A DNA stretch of 64,000 nt from Synoicihabitans lomoniglobus (lineage in GTDB: Bacteria > Verrucomicrobiota > Verrucomicrobiia > Opitutales > Opitutaceae): assembly GCF_029023725.1 (NCBI RefSeq), contig NZ_CP119075.1:1855501-1919500 (forward strand). Direction: 5' to 3'. Under the pieces are notes generated by a model. The model was not told where the DNA came from, searched no databases, and was given only the letters and a program-made list of their open reading frames with translations. Shown here piece after piece: positions 52,331 to 60,843 of this stretch. Position numbers and translations under genes: made by a program. The stretch's first letter is position 1. Each line of letters begins with the position of its first letter.

Positions 52331-53803
52331 GTGATTCGTGCCATCGGCATGATCGGCGCTGTGCCTCGTTCTTCACTTTCGACTGCCACCAGCCTGCTCA
52401 AGCGTAAGCTGGGATCCGCCCTGGTATTCACGGACCCAGACACCTGCTACGCCGCTTCATTCGACAGCGGTCGCATGTCATTTTTACCGCATGCCGTCAT
52501 CAAACCGCGCCAGCGCGAAGACGTGGGCGTCGTGCTCGCGCTGGCCAATCGTTATGGGGTGCCGGTGACGCCGCGCGGACGGGGCACCACGTTGATGGGT
52601 TCGGCCACACCGCGCGAAGGTGGCTGGGTTTTGGACCTCTTGAAACTTAACCGTATCCGCATCGACGCAGAAGCGGGATTTGCCCACGTGCAGGCCGGGG
52701 CGGTCATAGCGAAAATTCAGGACGCGGCAGCCGCGCGTGGTTGGTTTTACCCGCCTGATCCTTCTTCCAAGGCCTATTGCACGATCGGGGGAAACGTTGC
52801 CTGCAACTCCGGTGGCATGCACGGGGGAAAATACGGCGTGACACGCGATTTCATCATCGCGCTGAAGGGCTTTCTGCCCACCGGTGAATACGTGGAGTGG
52901 GGCACGGCCACCCGCAAATTCGCGGCAGGTTTCAATCTGCGCGATCTTTGGATCGGCGGCGAAGGTATGCTTGGCGTGGTGACCGATGCGGTGTTGCGAC
53001 TGATTCCGCAACCGGCAGCGCGCTGGACTTTACTGACTTCGTTCCCCGACGAAGTAAGCGCTTTCCGGGCCGCCCGGGCGTTGTTTAAGGCTCGGGTTCA
53101 GCCGGCTATCTGTGAGTTTCTAGACCGGCACAGTGTGCAATGCGCCGAGAGCGCCATGGGCACGACCATCTTCCCCGGGCAACCGGGCCGGCCTGTTGTG
53201 TTACTCGAACTGGCCGGCAGCGCCGCCGAGGTTAAGGAGACCAAAAAAACGGTGCTCGCTTGGGCGAAAGTGCACGCACTCGGCCATCGCACCGCTCGCA
53301 CCCGTGACGAAGCCGAGTCACTGTGGGCGGTGCGGCGCAAGTGCTCGGGGGCCATGTTCCAGATGGGCGACGGCAAGCTCAATGAGGACGTCACGGTGCC
53401 GTTGGCGACCTATGAAAAGTTTGCCCGCTTTCTCGATCGCCTGCGCAAATCGTCGGGACTCGCCATTCCCACCTTCGGCCATCTCGGGGATGGCAATCTG
53501 CATGTGAACATCATGTATCACAAAGCGGATCCCGACGCCTGCCGCCGGGCAGAAACCGCCGTGAAGCAATTAATGGAAAAGGTCGTCGAGCTCGGCGGAG
53601 CCATCAGCGGGGAGCACGGCATCGGCTTGGCCAAGACCCCATTCCTGCGACTCCAACATTCGGCGGCGGAGATCGGTGCGATGCAAGCGATCAAGCGCGC
53701 CCTCGACCCTCAAGGAATCCTCAACCCCGGCAAAATGTTCGAGGTTTTCGAAACATGGAAATGCCCGAAGGTCGACGCCGCCTTTCCGTGGGACCACAAG
53801 TGA
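52331..53803 (+). CDS. FAD-linked oxidase, glycolate oxidase GlcD-like
   Basis: 490 residues. PCMH-type FAD domain: AVIKPRQREDVGVVLALANR, VTPRGRGTTLMGSATPREGG (flavin loop), and KAYCTIGGNVACNSGGMHGG. The FAD-oxidase C-terminal domain has FGHLGDGNLHVNIMYHKADP and ISGEHGIGLAKTPFL, the metal/substrate His motifs of GlcD and D-lactate dehydrogenases. The substrate is therefore a 2-hydroxy acid such as glycolate or D-lactate; the window gives no more. GlcE/GlcF partners are not adjacent. It follows aas by only 13 bp and its stop overlaps the next start (GTGA), so it belongs to the same run. Confidence 0.88.
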   Translation: MIRAIGMIGAVPRSSLSTATSLLKRKLGSALVFTDPDTCYAASFDSGRMSFLPHAVIKPRQREDVGVVLALANRYGVPVTPRGRGTTLMGSATPREGGWVLDLLKLNRIRIDAEAGFAHVQAGAVIAKIQDAAAARGWFYPPDPSSKAYCTIGGNVACNSGGMHGGKYGVTRDFIIALKGFLPTGEYVEWGTATRKFAAGFNLRDLWIGGEGMLGVVTDAVLRLIPQPAARWTLLTSFPDEVSAFRAARALFKARVQPAICEFLDRHSVQCAESAMGTTIFPGQPGRPVVLLELAGSAAEVKETKKTVLAWAKVHALGHRTARTRDEAESLWAVRRKCSGAMFQMGDGKLNEDVTVPLATYEKFARFLDRLRKSSGLAIPTFGHLGDGNLHVNIMYHKADPDACRRAETAVKQLMEKVVELGGAISGEHGIGLAKTPFLRLQHSAAEIGAMQAIKRALDPQGILNPGKMFEVFETWKCPKVDAAFPWDHK

Positions 53804-54867
53804 ATCGCTCTTGGACCATGGCGGGCTTGAGGATGTTCGCTTTGTGGTTCGTGCCCCTCGGATTGGTGGCGGCCGATACCGAGGAGATTCACTACCCGTC
53901 TTTGCAGTGGATTGACTGGAAGGAGGAGATCACTGAGGTGGCCTCGCGATTTGATGTCGCCGTTCGGAAACGTGAGTTTGTTCAGACCCGGGCAACCCTC
54001 CAATTGGGGGATACCGTAACGGGCCTGGTGGCGTTCGAGGATGAGGGAGAGACCACTCAATGGCTGGTGGAACTCGTGGCCCAGACTGGTAGCACCTCCC
54101 CATCTACTCCCGTCATTGAGACGTCGCCTCCCATGAGGATCTATAGCATCACGGGCACCGCGCTGGAATTTTCGGACGAGAAGATTAACCTGGCCGTGCG
54201 GGTGATTGGTCCGATTGACGCGACGGACCTTACTGGTGTCGCGGAGAAGCGGGTCGAGCTAAGCGTCAACCGCGACCTACTCGCGGTGGGGCTTGATCGC
54301 GCGTGCGAAGGTTGGACGCTGATGCGGGAGCGCGTGACCGCTGACCCTCAGCTCGCGAAGTTTAAATATCGGTCGCGGACGTCGAAACCGTTCGACGCGC
54401 GAATCGTGGAAGCAGCGCAACCGTTGGTCACGGCTCTGGGGCTCACGCCCGAGCTGGAGCACGGGATGATTGGCGCTCAGCCGATGTTGATGGAGTTTTG
54501 GAAACTCGTGGCCCATATCCCGGAAGTGCGGGACTGTTTACCCGCGGTGGTGAGCCCGCCATCGCGTTGGTCGGTATGGCGCAACCGCGGCGGCGTCGAG
54601 CCGACGGTTAAAATGCACCCTCAGTTCGCCCAACCGATCAAACTCAAATGGGGCCCTGAAACAACGAAACAGGAGGCGGCTTTCGGGTTCACCGCGCTGC
54701 TGCAGCTAAATGGACAACCTGCGATGGCGTGCGCCTTGGTGGCGATGGCCTCACGGCCACCGATTCAGGCGACTGGCGGTATTGTTTGGCTTGCCGCCCA
54801 ACGTCCAGATGGGACCGGCCCTAGGCTCACGTTTCAGGTTCTGGCGACGAGCTTTTCGGCCCCGTAG
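53800..54867 (+). CDS. Exported protein of unknown function
   Basis: 355 residues from the GTG at 53800, which overlaps the preceding stop (GTGA) and gives a normal signal peptide (MFALWFVPLGLVAAD). ATG 53818 is an alternative. I recognise no family. The mature N-terminus has QWIDWKEEITEVASRFDVAV. A mixed alpha/beta domain contains RIYSITGTALEFSDEKINLA, and the C-terminal half holds AAFGFTALLQLNGQPAMACA and ends in beta strands. There is no Cys pair, repeat or known motif. The base usage is like that of its neighbours, perhaps a little less biased. Translational coupling to the flavoprotein suggests coexpression, not a shared reaction. Confidence 0.65.
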   Translation: MNRSWTMAGLRMFALWFVPLGLVAADTEEIHYPSLQWIDWKEEITEVASRFDVAVRKREFVQTRATLQLGDTVTGLVAFEDEGETTQWLVELVAQTGSTSPSTPVIETSPPMRIYSITGTALEFSDEKINLAVRVIGPIDATDLTGVAEKRVELSVNRDLLAVGLDRACEGWTLMRERVTADPQLAKFKYRSRTSKPFDARIVEAAQPLVTALGLTPELEHGMIGAQPMLMEFWKLVAHIPEVRDCLPAVVSPPSRWSVWRNRGGVEPTVKMHPQFAQPIKLKWGPETTKQEAAFGFTALLQLNGQPAMACALVAMASRPPIQATGGIVWLAAQRPDGTGPRLTFQVLATSFSAP

Positions 54868-55003
54868 TCACGAATGCGTCTTAAAAACGCTCCGAACCGA
54901 GGAAGTGCTCGGTCACTCCGTCGCTGGATCAATTTTCCCGCGCATCGGGATTTCCATTGCCGGAGGCTGAGACGGCTCTTCAATCGGTCGTTTTAGCGCC
55001 CGC

Positions 55004-58000
55004 ATGTATCTCAAAGCCCTCAAGCTCCACGGCTTCAAATCGTTCGCCGACCCCACCACACTTCGATTTGAACCGGGCGTCACCGCCATCGTCGGTCCCA
55101 ACGGCTGCGGTAAGTCCAACATTGCCGACGGTATCCGCTGGGTGCTCGGTGAGCAAAGCGCCAAAGCGTTGCGCGGCGGCAAGATGCAGGACGTCATCTT
55201 TGAGGGCACGGATTCCCGGCGTCCGTCGCAATTATGCGAGGTATCGCTACTGTTGACCGAGTGCGAGAAGCAGCTGGGCAGCGAGTTTCACGAGATCGAG
55301 ATCATGCGCCGCGTTCATCGCGATGGTGGCAGTGAGTATTTCTTCAACGGGCAATCCTGCCGCCTGAAGGATATCCAAAAACTGTTCATGGATACCGGCA
55401 TCGGCCGAACCAGCTACTCGATCATGGCGCAGGGCCAGATCGACCAGATTCTCTCCTCCAAACCCGAGGAACGCCGGGCGGTATTCGAGGAGGCGGCCGG
55501 TATCACCAAATACAAGGCCCAGCGTCGCGAGGCGATGAACAAGCTCTCGTTGACGGAGCAAAATTTGGCCCGGGTTGCCGATGTGATCTCCGAAGTGGGG
55601 CGTCAAATCGGCAGTCTAAAACGACAAGCCTCCAAAGCACTGCGCTACAAACGTCTCAGTTTTCGCCTGCGGCACCTCAGTCTGGCCCATAGCGCGCACC
55701 AACATGGCAATCTCGCGGCGACCATTGCCGAATTGGAAACGCGCTTGTCCGGCTTGCGCCAGGCGGCCGAGGAGCGCCGCACCAAACTCGAAACCGAACA
55801 GGGCGAATTGGAGGAAAAGAAGGCCGAGCGCTCGCGCCTCAACCAACGCGCTCAAGATGCCCAGCAAGCGGTTTTCGATCTCAAATCACAGCGCGAACAG
55901 GCGGAAAACGGCGGCAATCTGGCCCGCATCAAACGCACGGGTTTGGAAGATCGTCTGGCTTCCTCGAAGGACAACCTCGGCGAGCTGAATATGCAGATGC
56001 GCGAGTTGTCCGATCAGGTGGATACCGGCGCACAGGACAAGCAAGAGCAGCTGTCGCTGCTCGGCACGAGCGATTCCGTTTTCCAAAACCGCAACCGGGA
56101 ACTGGCCGTGGCGGAATCCGAACTGACGCAACTCGAGGAGGAGTTGAAGCAAACCAAGTTTTCCCTGCTCCAAATGGAGAGCACGATTGCGCGTCTGCGC
56201 ACCGACACCACGGGATTTGAGGTGGACCAACGCACCTCCGTGCAGCGCCACGAACTGCTGGAGCAGCAGATGGAAAGTGCGCGCCAGGAACAGGCGGCCA
56301 CCACGCAACGCGCGGCGGAAATCGATCTCCGTCTGGAGGAAGCCCGCGCCGGCAAAGCACGCCTCGATCAAGCTTCGGCGGAGGCCCAGCAAGAGATTGG
56401 CAATGCCACCCGCGAGTTTCGCGAAGGTCAGCGTGTCTTGCAGGATATCGACCGCGGTCTCGCGCAACGTTCGGCGCGGTTGAAACTCCTCCAGCAACTG
56501 CAGGAAAAGTGGGAAGGTTTCGGGGCCGGCGCCAAGGCCGTGCTGCAGGGCCGCCTCGACCAAGCGTTGGACGGACAGACAGCGACACCCGTGACCAAGA
56601 ATCTGCAAGTCGACCCCGCCGCCGGCAAGGCAGTGGAGGCGCTGCTCGGCGCCGCGGTGGAAGCGATTCACGTCGTTGATCTTGCGACGGCTCGGCGCGT
56701 GCTGACCCAGCTGGAACAGGAACAAATCGGCAGCGCCGTGCTGCAGGTCGAAGGCATGGGCACGACTCCCGATGCCAACGGCGAACTCCCGTCCTTTTTG
56801 CAGCCCGCGACCCGGGCGTTGATTAATTTGGATGCGGCGCATCCCGCCACCGCGTTGTTGAGCGCGTGCTATTTGGCCGACGATCTCGATGCCTTTTTGG
56901 ATTTCTGGACCACGAACCCGAATTTCAGTTTCGTGGCGGTCGCGACACGCAAGGGCGAACTGGTGGACCGCCGCGGATTGGTCTTTGGCGGTTTTAACAA
57001 GAAGCCGGAAAACAGCATTGTGCAGCGCGAGATCGACCTGCGCGAAACCGCCAAGGCCATCGCCGACGAACAGCAGAAACACGAAGCCCAAAAACAGGTT
57101 ATCGAGCTGATCAACCAGCGTATCGCCACGGCGGAGCAAGCCCTCGAAGATAAACGTCGGGAAGTGCTGGAAGCGACCCAGCTCGTCGCGGAAACCCAGA
57201 CCGAACAGCGCAACGTCCAACGTGCCTTGGAGGAGGGCAATCAGCGCATCGGCCGCATGGAACGCGAACTGGCGGGACTCGAAGCGGCGCGCAACGAAGC
57301 GCAGGAACGATTCGATAAAGCGCAAGCGGGGCTCGTCCAAGCGGAGGAGCAGGCCAAGTCGGCCCGAGCCCGGATTGACGAGATCGAAGTCCGCGTCGTC
57401 GAGGTCCGCACGGATCGCGACGTTAAGCGGGAAACCCTCGCTCAGGCCCGCCTGGAACTCGCGGAGCGTCGCCAAAAAGTCGAAGTGCTGGACCGGGGCA
57501 TTGCCGACATGGAAAAACGCCGCGATCAAATCGCGCAGATCCTCGCCCAGCGACAACAGGAAATCGAAGTGTGGTCGGAGCAAATCGTCGCCCTGGAACA
57601 CGAGGCGGAGTCCAGCCGGGCCCGGGCTTCCCAAATCGGCGAAACCCTGGTCGTCGCACAGGATCAGGTCGCAAAAATTCGCACCAAGCTCAGCGAGGTC
57701 GAAGGCGAAATCGAAGCCGTGGAAGCGGCGCAGCAAGGACTGCGTTCAGCTTCAGAACAAGCCCAGGGGGACTTGGGGCGATCCGAAGTGCGTCTCGCCG
57801 AAGCGAAGTCCCGCGCGCAGTTCATCGTCGAAGACGTCACCCGCGAATACGATACTGCGGTGGACCGGCTTGATTGGCAGCTGTTGCTGTGGCGTTCCGA
57901 CGAAGAGCCGCCCGACATGCAGACGCTCGATCTCGAGGACGATGACGACGAGGGTGGGGAAACCGAAAGCGGCGAATCCACCGACGCCACACCGAAGCGC

Positions 58001-58792
58001 CGTCGCAAGAAAAAGGAGCCCAAAGGAGATCCCACTCAGGCCGATTTGGACGCCATGTTGGAGACCGACTGGCCGTCCATTAAAACCGAGGTCGATGCCT
58101 TGCGTCAGCGCCTCAACTCGATGGGGGCGGTCAACTTGGTGGCGATTGAGGAGTATGCTGAGCTCAAACAGCGCTTCGATTTCCTCAAAGGACAGAGTGG
58201 TGACCTGACCGACGCCAAGACCGAGTTGCTCTCGGCCATTGATGAAATCAACCGGACCTCGCAGGAGCAGTTCGCGATCACGTTTGAGCAGATCAAAAAG
58301 AATTTCAAATACACCTTCGACACGTTGTTCGGCGGCGGACGGGCCAATCTCGAATTGATCGCGGCCGAGGATATCCTTGAAAGCGGTATCGAGATTACCG
58401 CCCAACCTCCCGGCACCAAACTGAAGAGCATCACCCTGTTGTCCGGTGGCCAAAAAACGCTCACCGCGGTGGCGTTACTGTTTGCGCTCTACATGGTGAA
58501 ACCATCACCGTTCTGTTTGCTCGACGAGCTCGACGCGCCGTTGGATGAATCGAATATCGGTCGCTTCACCGCGTTGCTGAAGAAATTCGTGGGCGAGTCC
58601 CAGTTCATCATCATCACCCACAACAAGCGCACGGTCTCGGCGGCCGAGGCAATCTATGGCGTGACGATGGAGGAGCGAGGGGTGTCGAAGACGGTTTCGA
58701 TGCGCTTCAATCACGACCACGGTGAGCCGGAATCGCATCCGGAAAACATCGCCGAAGCGGTTCGCGGGGCGCAAAGCGTGCACCAAAACTAG
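55004..58792 (+). CDS. smc: Chromosome segregation protein SMC
   Basis: 1262 residues (bacterial SMC is usually about 1190). It organises and separates chromosomes as a dimer with ScpA/ScpB. Walker A GPNGCGKSNIADGIRWVLGE lies near residue 32, the Q loop YSIMAQGQIDQIL near 141, and two coiled-coil arms flank the hinge (about 515-680, with AGKAVEALLGAAVEAIHVVD). The C-terminal head has the signature LLSGGQKTLTAVALLFALYM and Walker B CLLDELDAPLDESNIGRF. Most bacterial SMCs read DEVDAALD at this point. An acidic then basic low-complexity insertion (residues 976-1009) accounts for part of the extra length. scpA and scpB are not adjacent. A membrane TPR protein gene follows after 12 bp. Confidence 0.95.
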   Translation: MYLKALKLHGFKSFADPTTLRFEPGVTAIVGPNGCGKSNIADGIRWVLGEQSAKALRGGKMQDVIFEGTDSRRPSQLCEVSLLLTECEKQLGSEFHEIEIMRRVHRDGGSEYFFNGQSCRLKDIQKLFMDTGIGRTSYSIMAQGQIDQILSSKPEERRAVFEEAAGITKYKAQRREAMNKLSLTEQNLARVADVISEVGRQIGSLKRQASKALRYKRLSFRLRHLSLAHSAHQHGNLAATIAELETRLSGLRQAAEERRTKLETEQGELEEKKAERSRLNQRAQDAQQAVFDLKSQREQAENGGNLARIKRTGLEDRLASSKDNLGELNMQMRELSDQVDTGAQDKQEQLSLLGTSDSVFQNRNRELAVAESELTQLEEELKQTKFSLLQMESTIARLRTDTTGFEVDQRTSVQRHELLEQQMESARQEQAATTQRAAEIDLRLEEARAGKARLDQASAEAQQEIGNATREFREGQRVLQDIDRGLAQRSARLKLLQQLQEKWEGFGAGAKAVLQGRLDQALDGQTATPVTKNLQVDPAAGKAVEALLGAAVEAIHVVDLATARRVLTQLEQEQIGSAVLQVEGMGTTPDANGELPSFLQPATRALINLDAAHPATALLSACYLADDLDAFLDFWTTNPNFSFVAVATRKGELVDRRGLVFGGFNKKPENSIVQREIDLRETAKAIADEQQKHEAQKQVIELINQRIATAEQALEDKRREVLEATQLVAETQTEQRNVQRALEEGNQRIGRMERELAGLEAARNEAQERFDKAQAGLVQAEEQAKSARARIDEIEVRVVEVRTDRDVKRETLAQARLELAERRQKVEVLDRGIADMEKRRDQIAQILAQRQQEIEVWSEQIVALEHEAESSRARASQIGETLVVAQDQVAKIRTKLSEVEGEIEAVEAAQQGLRSASEQAQGDLGRSEVRLAEAKSRAQFIVEDVTREYDTAVDRLDWQLLLWRSDEEPPDMQTLDLEDDDDEGGETESGESTDATPKRRRKKKEPKGDPTQADLDAMLETDWPSIKTEVDALRQRLNSMGAVNLVAIEEYAELKQRFDFLKGQSGDLTDAKTELLSAIDEINRTSQEQFAITFEQIKKNFKYTFDTLFGGGRANLELIAAEDILESGIEITAQPPGTKLKSITLLSGGQKTLTAVALLFALYMVKPSPFCLLDELDAPLDESNIGRFTALLKKFVGESQFIIITHNKRTVSAAEAIYGVTMEERGVSKTVSMRFNHDHGEPESHPENIAEAVRGAQSVHQN

Positions 58793-58804
58793 ACCCGAGG
58801 ATTC

Positions 58805-60814
58805 ATGAAAATACCCCGCCTCAGTTTCAGCTGGAAGCCGACCATCAGCGGTCGTGAAAACTGGCGACTGGGGTTGTGGATTCTGGTCGATGGGAAACAC
58901 GGTCGGCGGTCAAAGCTTCGGATCATGGGGCGGGGCCTGGTGCTCTGGTTGGCGGCCCTGGCCCTGATGGCCTATCTCGGCTTGGTGACGGCGTGGTTTT
59001 TCGTGCTCAATCAGCGTCCCCATAATCTGGTGACGTGGGCGGATTGCGTGCTCGTGCCCGTGCGGTGGAGCGAGATCAGTCGCAAACGGGGTGATGCCTA
59101 TATTGCGGAAGGCCTCGCGGCCATGGAGTCCCGCAACTGGAGTGAAGCCATTGTCAGGATACAGGCCGGATTGGCACGTTCGCCGGACAACCGTAATGGC
59201 CGGGAGCGGTTGGGGATGTTTTTCATCGCCGCAGGCCAACGGGACCGCGGCCTCAAACTCCTCGAAGCCGGAATCGAGCGGGGGTATCCGGGACGGGACG
59301 CCATGGAGCGGTTTTTACGCGCGGCCATGATCGGCGATAACTTCAACGTGGCGCTGGACGCATTGGATGCGGCCCTGACACAGTCCGGACCGGCGGTGGA
59401 TCGTGATCGGGAGTGGATGATCGACCAACGCACTCGGGTGCTGATCGCCGACGAACGGTTCGACGACGTGGTGACGTGGACCGCGAACCAATCGCAGATG
59501 AGCGAAGTCCTGCACGAATCCCGTGTCATCGCACTGGTTGAACTCAGGCGGTTTGAGGAAGCACATGTGGCCCTTGATGCTTGGGAGAAGGGAAGTGGGG
59601 CACTCGGGGGCAGTGAACGCGTGCGTGTGCGGCTCGCCCGGGAAGAGGGCGACCTCACCGTCATGCGCGAGACGCTCGCGGCCATGCGGGCCAGCCAACC
59701 CATGAGTCCGCGACCGATGGTTTATTCCATCGTGCAGGAGCAGCTGATCGGTGAAGCGCAGGCCGCGCATGAACAGCTGCAGGGATATTTCATTCGGTTC
59801 GGCGCGACCCTGCCAAACTTGTTGATGGTGGCACGTCCGTTGGCGGAAATTGAGGCGTGGGATCTGTTTGACCAGACCATCAGCCGCGCTGAGGAAATGG
59901 GCTTCGACGATGCTTCCCTGCTCATGGTGCAGGTGGATGCGGCGATCACCCGGGGAGACCCACCGCAAGCGCTGGAGTTGTTGGACAAGTATGAGACTCA
60001 GACGGCCAATGCCGAACCACAGCGAGGCCGGGAAGTTTGGATCGCTCTTCAACGTGCCATGGCGAACCATTTACAAACCGGGGAAGAGGGATCCGCGGGC
60101 AGTATTCTGGAACGCATTCGAACCATGCCGATCGCGCTCAATTCGATGAAGGAAATGGCCGAGCGCCTCGAACGTGGAGGACGGTTGGAGACATCATTGA
60201 AGGTGTGGCAACTGGCCCGGGGGCGCTACCCCAACAGCACGGAGGTGGCGCGTGAGGCGGAACGAGTGCGGGAACGGGTGGGGGAGACCGAGGTCGAGCG
60301 CGTTCCGGAAATTCCGCTGCTGGCCGACGGCGACGATCTTGAGCTCGAACCGGAACCGTTTATGACGCGACCCGAGCCGGAGGATCGACCGGAATTGCTT
60401 TCGCCCAAACGGTTCTTCGAGCGATGTGACCAACTCATTGCGGAGAGTAACTGGGGAGTGCTGAGCACGCTGATCAGCGATTTACGTCGGGCTCGTCCGG
60501 TGTGGTATGCCAGTCGCCAGAACGATTTGTTGGTGCGGGAGATCGCGCTCAACACGGGTGAGAAAAACTGGCCGGCCTTGATTTCCAACATTCGCTTTCG
60601 TCTCGATGGTTCGCTGGAACGGGGACTGGAAGTTATGAACGTCGTGCGAAAACTGGATCGCGAAGGCGAACGCACGGTGGCGGAACAAGTCCTGCGGGAA
60701 GTGGAACGTCGTCACCAGAATTTCCCTCCGGCCCGTCGGCAGCGAGAGGATTGGGAGGCTGCCGCCGAGCGCGAAAAGAAGGCGGCGGTTGAAGCCGCCG
60801 AAGCGGGCAATTAA
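58805..60814 (+). CDS. Membrane-anchored TPR-like protein, unknown function
   Basis: 669 residues. A short basic cytoplasmic N-terminus (WRLGLWILVDGKHGRRSKLR) is followed by one membrane helix (about 44-66, LVLWLAALALMAYLGLVTAW). The rest is a helical solenoid of TPR-like pairs: AYIAEGLAAMESRNWSEAIV, RLGMFFIAAGQRDRGLKLLE, DSAL-type repeats throughout, and a highly charged C-terminus (REKKAAVEAAEAGN). An acidic linker (LADGDDLELEPEPFMTRPEP) lies near residues 505-524. I recognise no family. By topology the solenoid is on the periplasmic side. The start is 12 bp after smc, with a weak GAGG upstream, so the genes are probably cotranscribed. A physical link to SMC is not shown. Confidence 0.7.
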   Translation: MKIPRLSFSWKPTISGRENWRLGLWILVDGKHGRRSKLRIMGRGLVLWLAALALMAYLGLVTAWFFVLNQRPHNLVTWADCVLVPVRWSEISRKRGDAYIAEGLAAMESRNWSEAIVRIQAGLARSPDNRNGRERLGMFFIAAGQRDRGLKLLEAGIERGYPGRDAMERFLRAAMIGDNFNVALDALDAALTQSGPAVDRDREWMIDQRTRVLIADERFDDVVTWTANQSQMSEVLHESRVIALVELRRFEEAHVALDAWEKGSGALGGSERVRVRLAREEGDLTVMRETLAAMRASQPMSPRPMVYSIVQEQLIGEAQAAHEQLQGYFIRFGATLPNLLMVARPLAEIEAWDLFDQTISRAEEMGFDDASLLMVQVDAAITRGDPPQALELLDKYETQTANAEPQRGREVWIALQRAMANHLQTGEEGSAGSILERIRTMPIALNSMKEMAERLERGGRLETSLKVWQLARGRYPNSTEVAREAERVRERVGETEVERVPEIPLLADGDDLELEPEPFMTRPEPEDRPELLSPKRFFERCDQLIAESNWGVLSTLISDLRRARPVWYASRQNDLLVREIALNTGEKNWPALISNIRFRLDGSLERGLEVMNVVRKLDREGERTVAEQVLREVERRHQNFPPARRQREDWEAAAEREKKAAVEAAEAGN

Positions 60815-60843
60815 ACCGATGTCACCGGGCCGATGGCAGGTGG

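Noticed and set aside
54896-54913. Hairpin accgag/ctcggt before smc
   Set aside because: Six base pairs without a T run, expected by chance in GC-rich DNA.
55886-57736. Minus-strand frame (616 codons) opposite the smc coiled coil
   Set aside because: It arises from the biased codons of the coiled-coil repeats; no domain is recognisable.
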